Positions 34,161 through 42,866 of a stretch of DNA of 54,426 nt are shown piece after piece. Location: assembly GCA_947479535.1 (NCBI GenBank), contig CANJZQ010000012.1:1-54426 (forward strand), written 5' to 3'. The position numbers and the translations under genes are program-made. Positions within the stretch are counted from its first letter, which is position 1. Every line of letters starts with the position of its first letter. The DNA is from Oligoflexales bacterium (GTDB lineage Bacteria; Bdellovibrionota_B; Oligoflexia; Oligoflexales; RGVZ01). The notes below the pieces were generated by a model. That model was given only the letters and a program-made list of their open reading frames with translations. It was not told the origin of the DNA and did not search any database.

Positions 34161-35533
34161 AGATGAAAATGAAGAGATGGATGGGGTTCAGCCTGCTTGT
34201 TTCTGGCGCTGTGACGATGATCCCAGTTTCAGCATGCACCGGTGGTAAAAATTCCGCGGGGCTTTTTTTTGGTTCAGGCAAAGTTAAAAAGGCAAAGGCC
34301 ATAGAATTCTGGCACAGCATGTCAGGCGACAAGAGCCTTGTCCTCAATTCCATTGTTGAGGACTTCAACAAGGATGCGGCGGCAACGGGCCGTTTGCCCG
34401 TGAAGTTGCAATTCACTGGCACCTACACCGACGGCATCAATAAACTTCGGCTTGCCGTGATGGGCAAGCGCCCTCCGCATCTGGCACAAATTTACGAGAT
34501 CGGGACGCAACAGCTGGTTGATTCAGGTGCCGTAATACCCCTCGAGGATCTGATTGCGGGCGACAGCGAATTTGGACTCGATCAGATGTTGCCTCAGGTC
34601 CTTCAGTACTACACGGTAAAGGGCAAGCTCCACAGCCTGCCTTTCGCCACCTCGAATCCAGTCATCTATGCAAACCGGGATGCCCTCGAGGCTGCAGGAA
34701 TGACAACTCCACCGGACACGTTCGAAGGTGTGGAAGAGGCATGCCCCAGGTTGGCAGATAGCAGCAAAGGCCGCACTTGCCTGACGCTGCCTCTGACGAG
34801 TTGGTTGTTTGAACAGTCTCTGGCCCGCCAGGGGGCTTTGCTGGTTGATCAGGAAAACGGTCGCAGTGGAGTTTCTGGCAGCGCGATTTATGCCAGTGCT
34901 GAGGGGCGCTTCTTTTTGGATTTTCTGCAGCGCCTGTCAGGTAACGGAATGTTTGCCAACACGGGGCGTTCGTGGGATCCACCCGTGGAGAATTTCATGG
35001 CCGGCAGGTCAGCCTTGCTGGTGACGTCGACCAGCGATGTATTTGTTTTGGGGCAGCGGGCAAAATTCCCGGTGGTGGTTGGGCGGTTTCCAGTCCGCGC
35101 CAGTTTGGGGCCTGTGATTTCTGGTGGGACAGTCCTGGGCGGCAACTCGATCTGGGCCATGAAGGGCAGGGCCGACGGCGAGATGAAGCAGGCGTATCAT
35201 TTTCTTAAATATCTGGCATCGGCTCCCGTCCAGCGTCGCTGGCACGTGAACACTGGATATTTTCCGATTCGCAAGGATGTCATCGGGGCGTTGGAGGGAG
35301 AGGGGTTTTACGCCGCAAATCCCAATGCGCGGGTCGCGGTGGACCAGCTTCTCGCCGCCCCGGATTCAGCGGCGGCGAAGGGTGCTTTGGCCGGTGTTTT
35401 TCCGGAATTGCGCGAGCACGTGGAAAACGCCATGGAGGAGGCTCTCGGTGGCAAGGACGGAAGTGGTCCTGCGTTGGAGCGGGCCCAGGTGAAATCAATT
35501 CGCGCCCTTCAACGCTACCGCAAACTGCTGTAG
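34157..35533 (+). CDS. ugpB: Extracellular solute-binding lipoprotein (UgpB type)
   Basis: This binding protein (about 458 aa) starts at ATG 34157 (ATGA overlap with ugpE) with GGGAG upstream. A lipobox VSAC places the lipidated cysteine near residue 27, so it is membrane-anchored in the periplasm, unlike the free UgpB of enterics. The mature part shows the class I SBP pattern: IEFWHSMSG, LPVKLQFTGTY, LHSLPFATSNPVIYANRDAL and a C-terminal SAPVQRRWHVNTGYFPIR stretch. These match glycerol-3-phosphate-binding proteins more than maltose-binding ones. It is the last importer gene. Confidence 0.9.
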   Translation: MKMKMKRWMGFSLLVSGAVTMIPVSACTGGKNSAGLFFGSGKVKKAKAIEFWHSMSGDKSLVLNSIVEDFNKDAAATGRLPVKLQFTGTYTDGINKLRLAVMGKRPPHLAQIYEIGTQQLVDSGAVIPLEDLIAGDSEFGLDQMLPQVLQYYTVKGKLHSLPFATSNPVIYANRDALEAAGMTTPPDTFEGVEEACPRLADSSKGRTCLTLPLTSWLFEQSLARQGALLVDQENGRSGVSGSAIYASAEGRFFLDFLQRLSGNGMFANTGRSWDPPVENFMAGRSALLVTSTSDVFVLGQRAKFPVVVGRFPVRASLGPVISGGTVLGGNSIWAMKGRADGEMKQAYHFLKYLASAPVQRRWHVNTGYFPIRKDVIGALEGEGFYAANPNARVAVDQLLAAPDSAAAKGALAGVFPELREHVENAMEEALGGKDGSGPALERAQVKSIRALQRYRKLL

Positions 35534-35593
35534 AATATCGTTCGAATGCGCAGCTGAATCCTTCAGCGCAAACTTCAATTGCGGGGTTGGTCC

Positions 35594-36010
35594 ATGAACT
35601 TTCATTCAGTGAAACTTAGAAAAGCTTTTGCCATTCTGGTTGCCGGATTGGCCTTGACCACTTCGGCTTGCGTTACAAGTGGCAAATATTTTGCTTCCGA
35701 TACGAATTGGATCAAGGCGAACAAGACCCGGCAGGAAGATGTGCGCGGGCTTCTGGGTGCGCCATTCATGGTGGGTAACTCTGGCGGATCGCCAACCTGG
35801 ACGTACGGGTTTTACCGCTACAAGTTGCTTGGGGAGAGCTTTACCAAAGAGCTCAAGTTCTATTGGAATGCGGACAAGACGGTACAGAGCTACGCCTTCA
35901 ATTCCAGTTTTCCAGATGATGTTGGTGGGATTTCGTCTTCAGGTTCCCGAACCGAACGTCCGGCCGCGCCGCCGACCGAGGAGCGTGGAGCCGGAGACGT
36001 TCACCGTTAA
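35594..36010 (+). CDS. BamE/SmpA-like lipoprotein
   Basis: This 138-residue lipoprotein begins at ATG 35594. The lipobox TSAC places the lipidated cysteine near residue 26. The motif KTRQEDVRGLLGAPFMV and WTYGFYRYKL match the BamE/SmpA fold, which in E. coli assists outer-membrane assembly. Its low-complexity tail after about residue 115 is Ser/Pro/Glu-rich. It is followed by a terminator at 36067, so the ugp operon may end here or this gene may be separately transcribed; the gap of 60 bases has a small palindrome. Confidence 0.75.
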   Translation: MNFHSVKLRKAFAILVAGLALTTSACVTSGKYFASDTNWIKANKTRQEDVRGLLGAPFMVGNSGGSPTWTYGFYRYKLLGESFTKELKFYWNADKTVQSYAFNSSFPDDVGGISSSGSRTERPAAPPTEERGAGDVHR

Positions 36011-36066
36011 TTCCTCGGAAATATCTCTGTAACCAACTGAATTAAAAGAAAAAAAATGATTCGAGG

Positions 36067-36092
36067 GAGGGGCTATCAGGCCCCTCTTTTTT
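36067..36092 (+). terminator. Rho-independent terminator
   Basis: GAGGGGC (36067-36073) pairs with GCCCCTC (36080-36086) around a six-base loop, followed by six or more T. It lies about 57 bases after the BamE-like gene and precedes an A/T-rich region. Confidence 0.9.
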
Positions 36093-36110
36093 ATTATTTC
36101 ATTAAAATCA

Positions 36111-36138
36111 TTGTAATTGTTTAATTATTTGATATAAA
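36111..36138 (+). promoter_or_regulatory. Possible promoter for the six-cysteine secreted protein
   Basis: TTGTAA (36111-36116) and TATAAA (36133-36138) have a 16-base spacer in a strongly A/T-rich interval, 76 bases upstream of the start at 36214. The matches are imperfect and the region has other TATA-like sequences. Confidence 0.35.
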
Positions 36139-36213
36139 TTCTATAGAATCCATTAAATTGGGTTCAAATGTGGAATTCCTAGCTGTGTTTCCTGCTGTTG
36201 CTGAGGCTGTTGT

Positions 36214-36693
36214 ATGCGGAATTTATTCCAAACCGTATTTGAAGGTGCTCTCGCTGCCCTGCGAACGACCCTTGTCCTGATCTGGGTCGTTCCCGCCTCC
36301 CAAGCCTTCGCCGATGCAAGGCAGGCAAATTGCCAAACCTGGCAACGACCGGACGGATATGATGAATCTTGGATCCCGGTGTCCTTTAAATCGAGCTGTG
36401 TGGCCCATATCAAATGCTACGAAGGGGCAGATGCTGGCTGGTCCTCCTGCAACACCGAGCTTTATACTTCCCTGCGAAAATCCTGCGAAAGCATGTTTCC
36501 TCACGCTGCACTTTCAGCCGCCGGCTCAAAATTTGGCGAGGAAGAGGGATCATCGGAAGGATCCTCAGAAGCCGCGTTGATTTCATGCCTGCAGGTTGCT
36601 GATGAGTTTTATGCGAAAGTCCAGTCCCCAGCGGTCCTGAAACAATTCCAGGGACTGCAGGAAAAATCGAACCAGCAGGCCTCCGCGTTGTGA
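36214..36693 (+). CDS. Secreted six-cysteine hypothetical protein
   Basis: This 159-residue protein has a Sec signal peptide (hydrophobic 13-26, cleavage near AFA-D, residue 34). The mature part has six cysteines (residues 40, 62, 68, 79, 91 and 125), consistent with three disulfides, and an acidic Glu/Ser-rich patch at 108-119. It has no recognised family. GAGG lies about eight bases before the ATG. It is preceded by a terminator and an A/T-rich region, so it probably starts its own transcript. Confidence 0.6.
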   Translation: MRNLFQTVFEGALAALRTTLVLIWVVPASQAFADARQANCQTWQRPDGYDESWIPVSFKSSCVAHIKCYEGADAGWSSCNTELYTSLRKSCESMFPHAALSAAGSKFGEEEGSSEGSSEAALISCLQVADEFYAKVQSPAVLKQFQGLQEKSNQQASAL

Positions 36694-36758
36694 CGCAGGC
36701 TCCAACGCGATATCATTAGCAAGTTCTATCTAAAAAAACGCCACAAGGATGTGACGCG

Positions 36759-38141
36759 ATGCAAGACCTGCCTGGAACATTGCCTGGAATATTGCGTGGC
36801 CATCGCGATTTTTTCGCCACTGGAATGACTCGCGATATCGAATGGCGCAAATCCCAGCTCAAGAAATTGAAGGCCGTGATCAAGGACAAGGAAGCCAAGA
36901 TCAATGCCGCATTGTTCGCCGATCTCGGCAAAGGCGATTTTGAATCCTATACCAGCGAAATTGGATTTCTTTACGAAGAAATCAATGTCGCCATGCGCAA
37001 TCTGGATGAATGGGCCGCCCCACGGCACGTACCCACCCCGATTTTTATTGCTCCGGCACGCAGCTACGTGCGTCACGAGCCCCTTGGTGTGGTTCTCATC
37101 ATCGCACCATGGAATTATCCGTTTCATCTTGCGATCGCACCGCTTGTTGCTGCCATAGCAGCCGGGAATTGTGCCGTGGTGAAGCCTTCGGAACTTGCTT
37201 CAAAAACAGCTGATGTGGTCGCCGAGGTGATTCGCGACGCCTTCCTGCCTGGTTTTGTCTCGACGATGCTGGGCGGAATCGAAGCTTCAACGGCTTTGCT
37301 CAAAGAACGCTTTGACCACATTTTTTTCACTGGTGGAACCGCCGTTGGCCGCGTTGTGATGCGCGCTGCTGCCGAGCATCTGACGCCTGTCACGTTGGAG
37401 CTGGGGGGGAAGAGTCCATGCGTTGTGGATGCTTCTACCGATTTGAAGGTGGCTGCCCGCCGCATCGTCTGGGGAAAGTTTTTTAATGCTGGACAGACCT
37501 GCGTTGCGCCAGATTATCTCCTCGTGGAAAGTCGCGCCAGTGAAGCACTGGTTCGGCACATGCGAAATGCAGTCCGGGATTTTTTTGGTGAGGATCCCTC
37601 AAAGAGTCCTGACTACGGCCGCATCATCAACGCCAACCATTTTTCCAGGTTGGAGCGTTACGTCGACGGGGCAAACGTACTGACGGGTGGCCAACGCAAC
37701 AAGGACGCCCTCTACTTTGCGCCGACGTTGATTGAGGCGCCAGGAAATGACAGCCCGGTGATGCAGGACGAGATTTTTGGACCAGTTTTGCCTGTCAAGA
37801 CTTGGGTCAAACCAGAAGAGGCAAAAGCCGAGATTGAATCCCGTTCGCGTCCCCTGGCCTTTTATTGTTTTACGCGGGATGACGACATGCGTGATTATTT
37901 CATGGATGGAATCAGTTTCGGTGGCGGTTGCATCAACAACACGTTGGTTCATTTGGCGAACCCTCATTTGCCATTTGGGGGCGTCGGCGACAGTGGCATG
38001 GGGCGTTATCACGGGCGCGATGGTTTTTTAGCCTTTTCCCACCAAAAGGCGATTGTGGATTCCGGACTTCGCCCGGACATTCCCCTCAAGTATCCTCCGT
38101 ACAAGGGCCGTTTGAAGTGGATCAAGGCTTTGATTCGATGA
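36759..38141 (+). CDS. Aldehyde dehydrogenase (class 3-like)
   Basis: This 460-residue NAD(P)-dependent aldehyde dehydrogenase has the nucleotide-binding FTGGTAVG, the catalytic glutamate in LELGGKSP and the active-site cysteine in NAGQTCVAPDY, then NPHLPFGGVGDSGMG. The order and length fit the class 3 / fatty-aldehyde group (shorter N-terminus, WAAPRHVPTP region). A C-terminal basic tail (LKWIKALIR) might contact a membrane. The substrate is not predictable. It precedes the transglutaminase-like lipoprotein by 23 bases. Confidence 0.92.
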   Translation: MQDLPGTLPGILRGHRDFFATGMTRDIEWRKSQLKKLKAVIKDKEAKINAALFADLGKGDFESYTSEIGFLYEEINVAMRNLDEWAAPRHVPTPIFIAPARSYVRHEPLGVVLIIAPWNYPFHLAIAPLVAAIAAGNCAVVKPSELASKTADVVAEVIRDAFLPGFVSTMLGGIEASTALLKERFDHIFFTGGTAVGRVVMRAAAEHLTPVTLELGGKSPCVVDASTDLKVAARRIVWGKFFNAGQTCVAPDYLLVESRASEALVRHMRNAVRDFFGEDPSKSPDYGRIINANHFSRLERYVDGANVLTGGQRNKDALYFAPTLIEAPGNDSPVMQDEIFGPVLPVKTWVKPEEAKAEIESRSRPLAFYCFTRDDDMRDYFMDGISFGGGCINNTLVHLANPHLPFGGVGDSGMGRYHGRDGFLAFSHQKAIVDSGLRPDIPLKYPPYKGRLKWIKALIR

Positions 38142-38164
38142 ATCAAGAGTGAGAGGTCATGCAG

Positions 38165-39652
38165 ATGAAATCATCATTTTTCAGCAGTCTGTTTATTGGC
38201 GCATTTGTTTGCGCTGGAATTATATCTTGCCGCAAGACAACCCCAGGTGGTCTCGTTTCGCCGCAATCACAGAACAGCAAAGAACCTCAATCGGAACTTC
38301 TCGCAGACAGTCGCCGTGAGATCAACAGCTCCTCGAATTTCTTTTTTGCCGTGTGGGATGATTCATTTACGTCGCGCTTTTCAGACTTGCCCTCTTCGGG
38401 TGGTGCTCCGAGCGATCGGATTCCCTACTCTGGGCATTGGTATCCAGAAGTCCGCGGTGGAGCCAACGTCAGTGGCGCGGTGACAAAATATGACCGGGCC
38501 TTTAACGGTGGCAGGCCCCTTGCAGCCAATTGGGAGAGCACCAACCATGCCCTTCGACAGGGCGATCCCGGAGCCAACTGGGCGGGGCACTGCAATGGAT
38601 TTTCTGCAGCATCAAGTCGTCACAAGGAGCCAGCGCGTTCAGTGATCCGCAACGGGATCACTTTTGAGGCGCAAGATATAAAAGCACTGCTGGCTGAAAT
38701 ATACATGAGCGCAAAATATTATTTTCTGGGAGGAAATCGCTGCGAACAGGACCGGGTCCGCAGGCCATCGGAGCGCAGCGATCCAACGAAAATGAATGAG
38801 TGCGACGATGTGAACCCGGGAACCTTTCACGTTGCGATTGCAAATTGGATTGGCCGCAAAGGATACCCGGTCGTAACCGACAAGACAGTGACCAGTCAGG
38901 TATGGAACTACCCGGCATACCGTTACGCCTCGCAGGTCCAAAAGATAACCCGTCAAACGGCCCTTCAGTACATCGGTGTTAACTCCAGTAGCTATGTTTT
39001 TAATCCAGCTGCGGAGCAATTCGCGTATGTGAACATGACTTTGTATTATGCGAATGCCTTGCCGAGCGAACCGGTAGGAAACGTGGCGCCTACTCATACC
39101 GAAGGCACGATGGCGCTGCAATATGTCCTGGAACTTAATGCAGCAGACGAAATCATCGGAGGCGAATGGGTCGGTGAATCCCAGTCGGCCCATCCAGATT
39201 TCATTTGGCTTGCTCTGGAACCCATGCAGGGTAGTGGGACCAAATACTTCGGTAATCCCAATGTCGACGTCAATGCGGTCCTGGGCATGTGGGCAGAGTC
39301 CGTTGGGCTCGACCCTGCGAATCCACCTCCAGGGTTGCGCGAGCCAGCTTGGATAAAAGACTGGGGAAAATTTCCGACTTTCGAAGTGGTTCTTGATGAA
39401 AGTCAGACAGGCGCCGTATTCATGGGGCGCGAGGTTGCCCTCCAATTCAAGCGACGCCAGCCCTTGCAAGGAAACGTTGAACTTGATGTCTCGGTGAATG
39501 GGTCAAGCATTACGACACTGAAGCCCACGGGACAGGATGATGTAACGATGAAGATCCGCCCCGTTCCCGGTGCGAATCGCCTTGATATTGTCTGGCGCAA
39601 GGGCGGGGTGACGTTTGAGGAACGGTCCTTGCGCTTTCATGCAATGAATTAG
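38165..39652 (+). CDS. Lipoprotein with transglutaminase-elicitor domain
   Basis: This 495-residue lipoprotein has a lipobox IISC (lipidated cysteine near 22). The central part resembles the Phytophthora GP42-type transglutaminase-elicitor domain: WAGHCNGFSAAS (catalytic cysteine near 143), FEAQDIKALLAEIY, and PGTFHVAIANWIG, which supplies the catalytic histidine. The N-terminal 50 residues after the lipobox are Ser/Asn-rich. The C-terminal region (about 400-495) is strand-rich. It may cross-link or modify proteins outside the cell. ATG 38165 is preferred for its eight-base distance from AGAGG; ATG 38159 is in frame. Catalytic activity is not established. Confidence 0.75.
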   Translation: MKSSFFSSLFIGAFVCAGIISCRKTTPGGLVSPQSQNSKEPQSELLADSRREINSSSNFFFAVWDDSFTSRFSDLPSSGGAPSDRIPYSGHWYPEVRGGANVSGAVTKYDRAFNGGRPLAANWESTNHALRQGDPGANWAGHCNGFSAASSRHKEPARSVIRNGITFEAQDIKALLAEIYMSAKYYFLGGNRCEQDRVRRPSERSDPTKMNECDDVNPGTFHVAIANWIGRKGYPVVTDKTVTSQVWNYPAYRYASQVQKITRQTALQYIGVNSSSYVFNPAAEQFAYVNMTLYYANALPSEPVGNVAPTHTEGTMALQYVLELNAADEIIGGEWVGESQSAHPDFIWLALEPMQGSGTKYFGNPNVDVNAVLGMWAESVGLDPANPPPGLREPAWIKDWGKFPTFEVVLDESQTGAVFMGREVALQFKRRQPLQGNVELDVSVNGSSITTLKPTGQDDVTMKIRPVPGANRLDIVWRKGGVTFEERSLRFHAMN

Positions 39653-39676
39653 AGAAGTCCAACGGGGATTTTCTGG

Positions 39677-40051
39677 ATGGAACTTCGATTGATCTTGCTG
39701 GTGGCAATTGGGTGCGCAGCCGGTGGTGTGGCACGGTTTATTCTGCAGCACTTGGGAGGGCAGATCATGCCCGGGTATGCAGCAGGGACCATCGCGGCCA
39801 ACATGATTGGTTCGTTGCTGGCCGGTATGATTCTGCCTGGATTGACCAGCCTTAGTGCGGAAACGCGGGCGCTATTGTTGACGGGATTTCTTGGTGGACT
39901 AACGACCATGTCCAGTTTCGCGCTGGACATGGTCGTTTTTTTTGATTCAAAGCGTTTTGTATTTGCTGCAATATACTGGCTCACCGGGGCCATGGGGTGC
40001 ATCGCTGCATGCATGGCCGGATTCCGGATCACCAGGTTTTTTACTGGCTGA
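39677..40051 (+). CDS. fluC: Fluoride channel FluC/CrcB
   Basis: This small membrane protein (124 aa, four helices) exports fluoride as a dual-topology dimer. The conserved segments are GCAAGGVARFIL, AANMIGSLLAGM and GFLGGLTTMSSFALD, which carry the fluoride-path residues and the central sodium site. The length fits. Upstream spacing of only 24 bases leaves no room for a separate fluoride riboswitch, so it probably relies on read-through. It converges on the SH3 lipoprotein gene with a two-base gap. Confidence 0.93.
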   Translation: MELRLILLVAIGCAAGGVARFILQHLGGQIMPGYAAGTIAANMIGSLLAGMILPGLTSLSAETRALLLTGFLGGLTTMSSFALDMVVFFDSKRFVFAAIYWLTGAMGCIAACMAGFRITRFFTG

Positions 40052-40053
40052 AA

Positions 40054-40758
40054 TCAGTGTCCGCTGCGCGGGCTGCGCCAACGGGATTGAACGATCTTCC
40101 GACCGACTGGTTTCACCTGAAGTTCAGCCGACTTTATGAACCGTCCGTCGCTCGTCTTCGCCCATTCGCCTTCCGCAGATGCCAGGACGAAATCCCCGTG
40201 AGCGAGGCGACCAACCTCACGACCGTTTGGTGCATCGTAAATCGCGGCATGTTCGCCACCGACATAGACGACTGCATTGGTACCAGCTGGTAGGCCCGGT
40301 CCAGCGCCCGCCACTGCCGGAGCAGGTGCCACTGCCGCTGGGGCAGTTCCGTCGGCTGCTGGCGTAGGTGCCTCTGCCACGGCTGCATCTGAAGGGGCTG
40401 CATCCACAGCATTGCTTCCTTCCGCTGACTCCGTTGGCGGGATGTTGGAAGCCTGGTCAACGCCCGCCGTATTCATACCTGTATTCACGCCGGTATCCGT
40501 GCCTGCGATTGCTGCCTCTGGGGCAGCCTCGTTTGCTGCGCCAGCGTCTTCTTTGGGTGCGGAATCTTCCTTCGCAACGGCAGCGGCTTCGTTTCCGCCT
40601 TCCTCGTCAACGACTTCTTCTTCGCCTTCTTCCGATCCAGTGGAACTGCACGCGGTGGTGTTCGCAGCCAGCAGGCCCACGAGCCCGAGAGCTCCGACCA
40701 AGCGAGCGAGTTTTGGCCATCCCTCTAATTTGAATTCACGCTTTGCTGAACCGATCAT
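40054..40758 (-). CDS. SH3-like lipoprotein with acidic Ala-rich linker
   Basis: This 234-residue lipoprotein has a lipobox TTAC (lipidated cysteine near 37). Residues about 40-160 are low-complexity: Glu/Asp-rich and then Ala/Pro/Thr-rich, probably an extended spacer. The C-terminal 65 residues form an SH3-like domain (AVVYVGGEHAAIYDAP, GDFVLASAEGEWAKTSDGRFI). A surface- or peptidoglycan-facing tether is plausible. GGGGAG precedes the ATG. The region to 41003 is A/T-rich, divergent, and has no gene. Confidence 0.75.
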   Translation of the reverse strand: MIGSAKREFKLEGWPKLARLVGALGLVGLLAANTTACSSTGSEEGEEEVVDEEGGNEAAAVAKEDSAPKEDAGAANEAAPEAAIAGTDTGVNTGMNTAGVDQASNIPPTESAEGSNAVDAAPSDAAVAEAPTPAADGTAPAAVAPAPAVAGAGPGLPAGTNAVVYVGGEHAAIYDAPNGREVGRLAHGDFVLASAEGEWAKTSDGRFIKSAELQVKPVGRKIVQSRWRSPRSGH

Positions 40759-41003
40759 ACGAAATCTCCCCTGATTTGCGCCTGTTCAAAAACCTCTGAA
40801 ATCGCTTCCAAACATGACTGGTGTTTCGGCTGCAGCAAAAAAGGCTTTAGTGAAATCTCAAATATTTTTATGGAAAACTGCACCTGAGGCTGTTGTTTTT
40901 TGGTCAAGCATTCAAATTTGTTGGTCTTTTTAATTTTACTTCAAGTTTTTTCAAGGGGTGGCGATGACTCCCCTGCATTTAGTCATGCACTTTTGGAGGA
41001 AGC

Positions 41004-42155
41004 ATGATGGTGAAACAACTTCGTTCGGCCATTGCGATGGCAATGACCTTCTCACTCGCCGGGATTTCCGGGGCGTGTGGTAACAATGGCTTCTCGTCTG
41101 GGCAAGGCCCGGCATTCACCACTGGGGATGCAAACCGCCGTGATGGATCGTACGATCCGACGGTGAATGGGCCGTATCTGACATGGGACATCCCTTGTGA
41201 CGAATCCAATGGTGAACCTGCCACCACGCCGGATGGAAAGCCCATCTTGTTTATCGGAGGCGGGGACCACGTTGTCTCGAAAGCCGATGTCGCCAATCAT
41301 CCAATCATATTTAGCGGCAAGGTTTGCCACGCCTCGGATTCCAAGCGCGACATTGTTTTGGTGGTCGACGTGTCTGGTTCTATGGATGACAACGACCCCC
41401 GTAGAGGTAACTCCTGCGCGCGTTTGCGTGCCCTTGATCAGGTTCTGCAAATTTCAGCCACTGGCCAGGACAATCAGTTTGCGATTGCGACTTTCAGCAG
41501 CGCAGTTGAATTTGCATCCAGCAGGTTTTTCGACAATGCACAGGACCTTTACGCAGACCTCGCAGCCGGCGGGAACATTGCTGATGTGATTTGTGCCGAA
41601 ACCAGCGGAACGAATTACACGGCTGGATTTCAAGAGGCATGGAACCGCCTTTCCATGGGTCGTCCCGATGGGCTCAAGGAAGTGTACTTCCTTTCTGATG
41701 GGGCGCCAGACAGGGGCAAGGAAGGGGTAGACCTTGCGGCCCAGCTAAAAGCGGGTGGCATCACCATCGACGGGAAGCACATCAAGACCACGATCGCAAC
41801 CGTCATGCTTGGCAACGGCAATGATGACATTTTGAAAAATAAAATCGCCAGCAAAACTCCAGATGGAACCGTGCTGCATGCCCGGGCGGACGCCAGCAAT
41901 CTGGCGGAGATACTTGGTCAACTAGCCCAAAACGGCATCCAGACCGGTTACCTCAATTACCGGGCGTTGACGGATGGAGACCAGGGCAAGTGGCAACGCG
42001 TGGATTTGCGGCCGTACTTGAAAGATGGCGGTTTTATCCTGCCATCCATGGCGGTGAACCCCAGCACAGTAGGCACTGGGATTGAAATTAGGTTAGAATA
42101 TTACGACCGGACTGGTCAGAAATATGTAGTTAGCGGCAGACTGCTTTGGAATTGA
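41004..42155 (+). CDS. VWA-domain lipoprotein
   Basis: This 383-residue lipoprotein has a lipobox SGAC (lipidated cysteine 25). A von Willebrand A domain spans about 115-310. The metal-ion-dependent adhesion site is intact: DVSGS (122-126), a threonine in SGTNYTAG and the aspartate in FLSDGAPD. The domain usually binds protein or matrix partners through Mg2+. GGAGG before the ATG supports the start. It is followed by a TPR-like gene and a diheme cytochrome gene on the same strand. Confidence 0.87.
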   Translation: MMVKQLRSAIAMAMTFSLAGISGACGNNGFSSGQGPAFTTGDANRRDGSYDPTVNGPYLTWDIPCDESNGEPATTPDGKPILFIGGGDHVVSKADVANHPIIFSGKVCHASDSKRDIVLVVDVSGSMDDNDPRRGNSCARLRALDQVLQISATGQDNQFAIATFSSAVEFASSRFFDNAQDLYADLAAGGNIADVICAETSGTNYTAGFQEAWNRLSMGRPDGLKEVYFLSDGAPDRGKEGVDLAAQLKAGGITIDGKHIKTTIATVMLGNGNDDILKNKIASKTPDGTVLHARADASNLAEILGQLAQNGIQTGYLNYRALTDGDQGKWQRVDLRPYLKDGGFILPSMAVNPSTVGTGIEIRLEYYDRTGQKYVVSGRLLWN

Positions 42156-42169
42156 TTTTAGGATCAACA

Positions 42170-42844
42170 ATGCGCAGCAGATCGTCGATGGTTTTATTGT
42201 TGCGCGTGATAGCACTTCTGCTGGGGATTGCCATCCCTGGCATATCCTATTCGGCGCCGGTCGTCCCGGCGTCTGCTCCTGCCCCAATCCCGAAGCCAAT
42301 TCTGGACCAGGCCTATGCAGCCGCAAAAAGTCACGATTGGAAGAAAGCCGCAAAAAATTTTGAATCTGCCCGCGCAGAAAAGCCATTGGATTATCGCGGC
42401 CTCCTGGCTTTAGCCTTTGTCTACCGGCAGTTGGAAGAGTGTCCCAAGGCGATCGGGCCGCTGATTGAAATTCAGCAGAAGGCTAACCGCAAGAAAATCA
42501 GTCCCAAAGAGAAAAGATTGGTGCGCCATGGCCTTTTCCTTTTGGCCAGGTGTTATGCGAAAGGCAGTGATGCGGGACGCACCTTGTATATTTTGAACGG
42601 ATACCTTCTTGACCCGAGGAAGTTCACGAGTGAACTGCGTCAGTCGCTTCACATGACTGACTTTGGTGGACTCCGCACCCAGAGCGATTTCCAGGATTAC
42701 GAAAAGGCTGCACGCAAGGCACTTTCCAAAATCGGTGCCAGTGCTGACGCTCCGGCCTCGCTCGAGGCCGAGGATGGGGGCGGGGCCTCCATGTGGAATG
42801 AAACGAAGGAACCTTCCGGCCCAAGTGGCGGATCTGGTTTTTGA
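42170..42844 (+). CDS. Exported TPR-like protein
   Basis: This protein of about 224 residues begins at ATG 42170 with AGGA upstream. A signal peptide (about 8-28) precedes two or three helical repeats of TPR type (DQAYAAAKSHDWKKAAKNFE, GLLALAFVYRQLEECPKAI and GLFLLARCYAKGSD). The C-terminal 35 residues are Gly/Ser/Glu-rich. Such repeats usually mount protein partners. It starts 14 bases after the VWA gene, so it may act with that protein. Confidence 0.7.
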   Translation: MRSRSSMVLLLRVIALLLGIAIPGISYSAPVVPASAPAPIPKPILDQAYAAAKSHDWKKAAKNFESARAEKPLDYRGLLALAFVYRQLEECPKAIGPLIEIQQKANRKKISPKEKRLVRHGLFLLARCYAKGSDAGRTLYILNGYLLDPRKFTSELRQSLHMTDFGGLRTQSDFQDYEKAARKALSKIGASADAPASLEAEDGGGASMWNETKEPSGPSGGSGF

Positions 42845-42866
42845 AATTTTTTCTTGAGGAGGATGC

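Noticed and set aside
35552-35566. Hairpin GCTGAA/TTCAGC before the BamE-like gene
   Set aside because: It has no T-run and is weak; function cannot be supported.
39653-39676. A fluoride riboswitch before fluC
   Set aside because: Only 24 bases separate the genes, too short for a crcB-motif aptamer.
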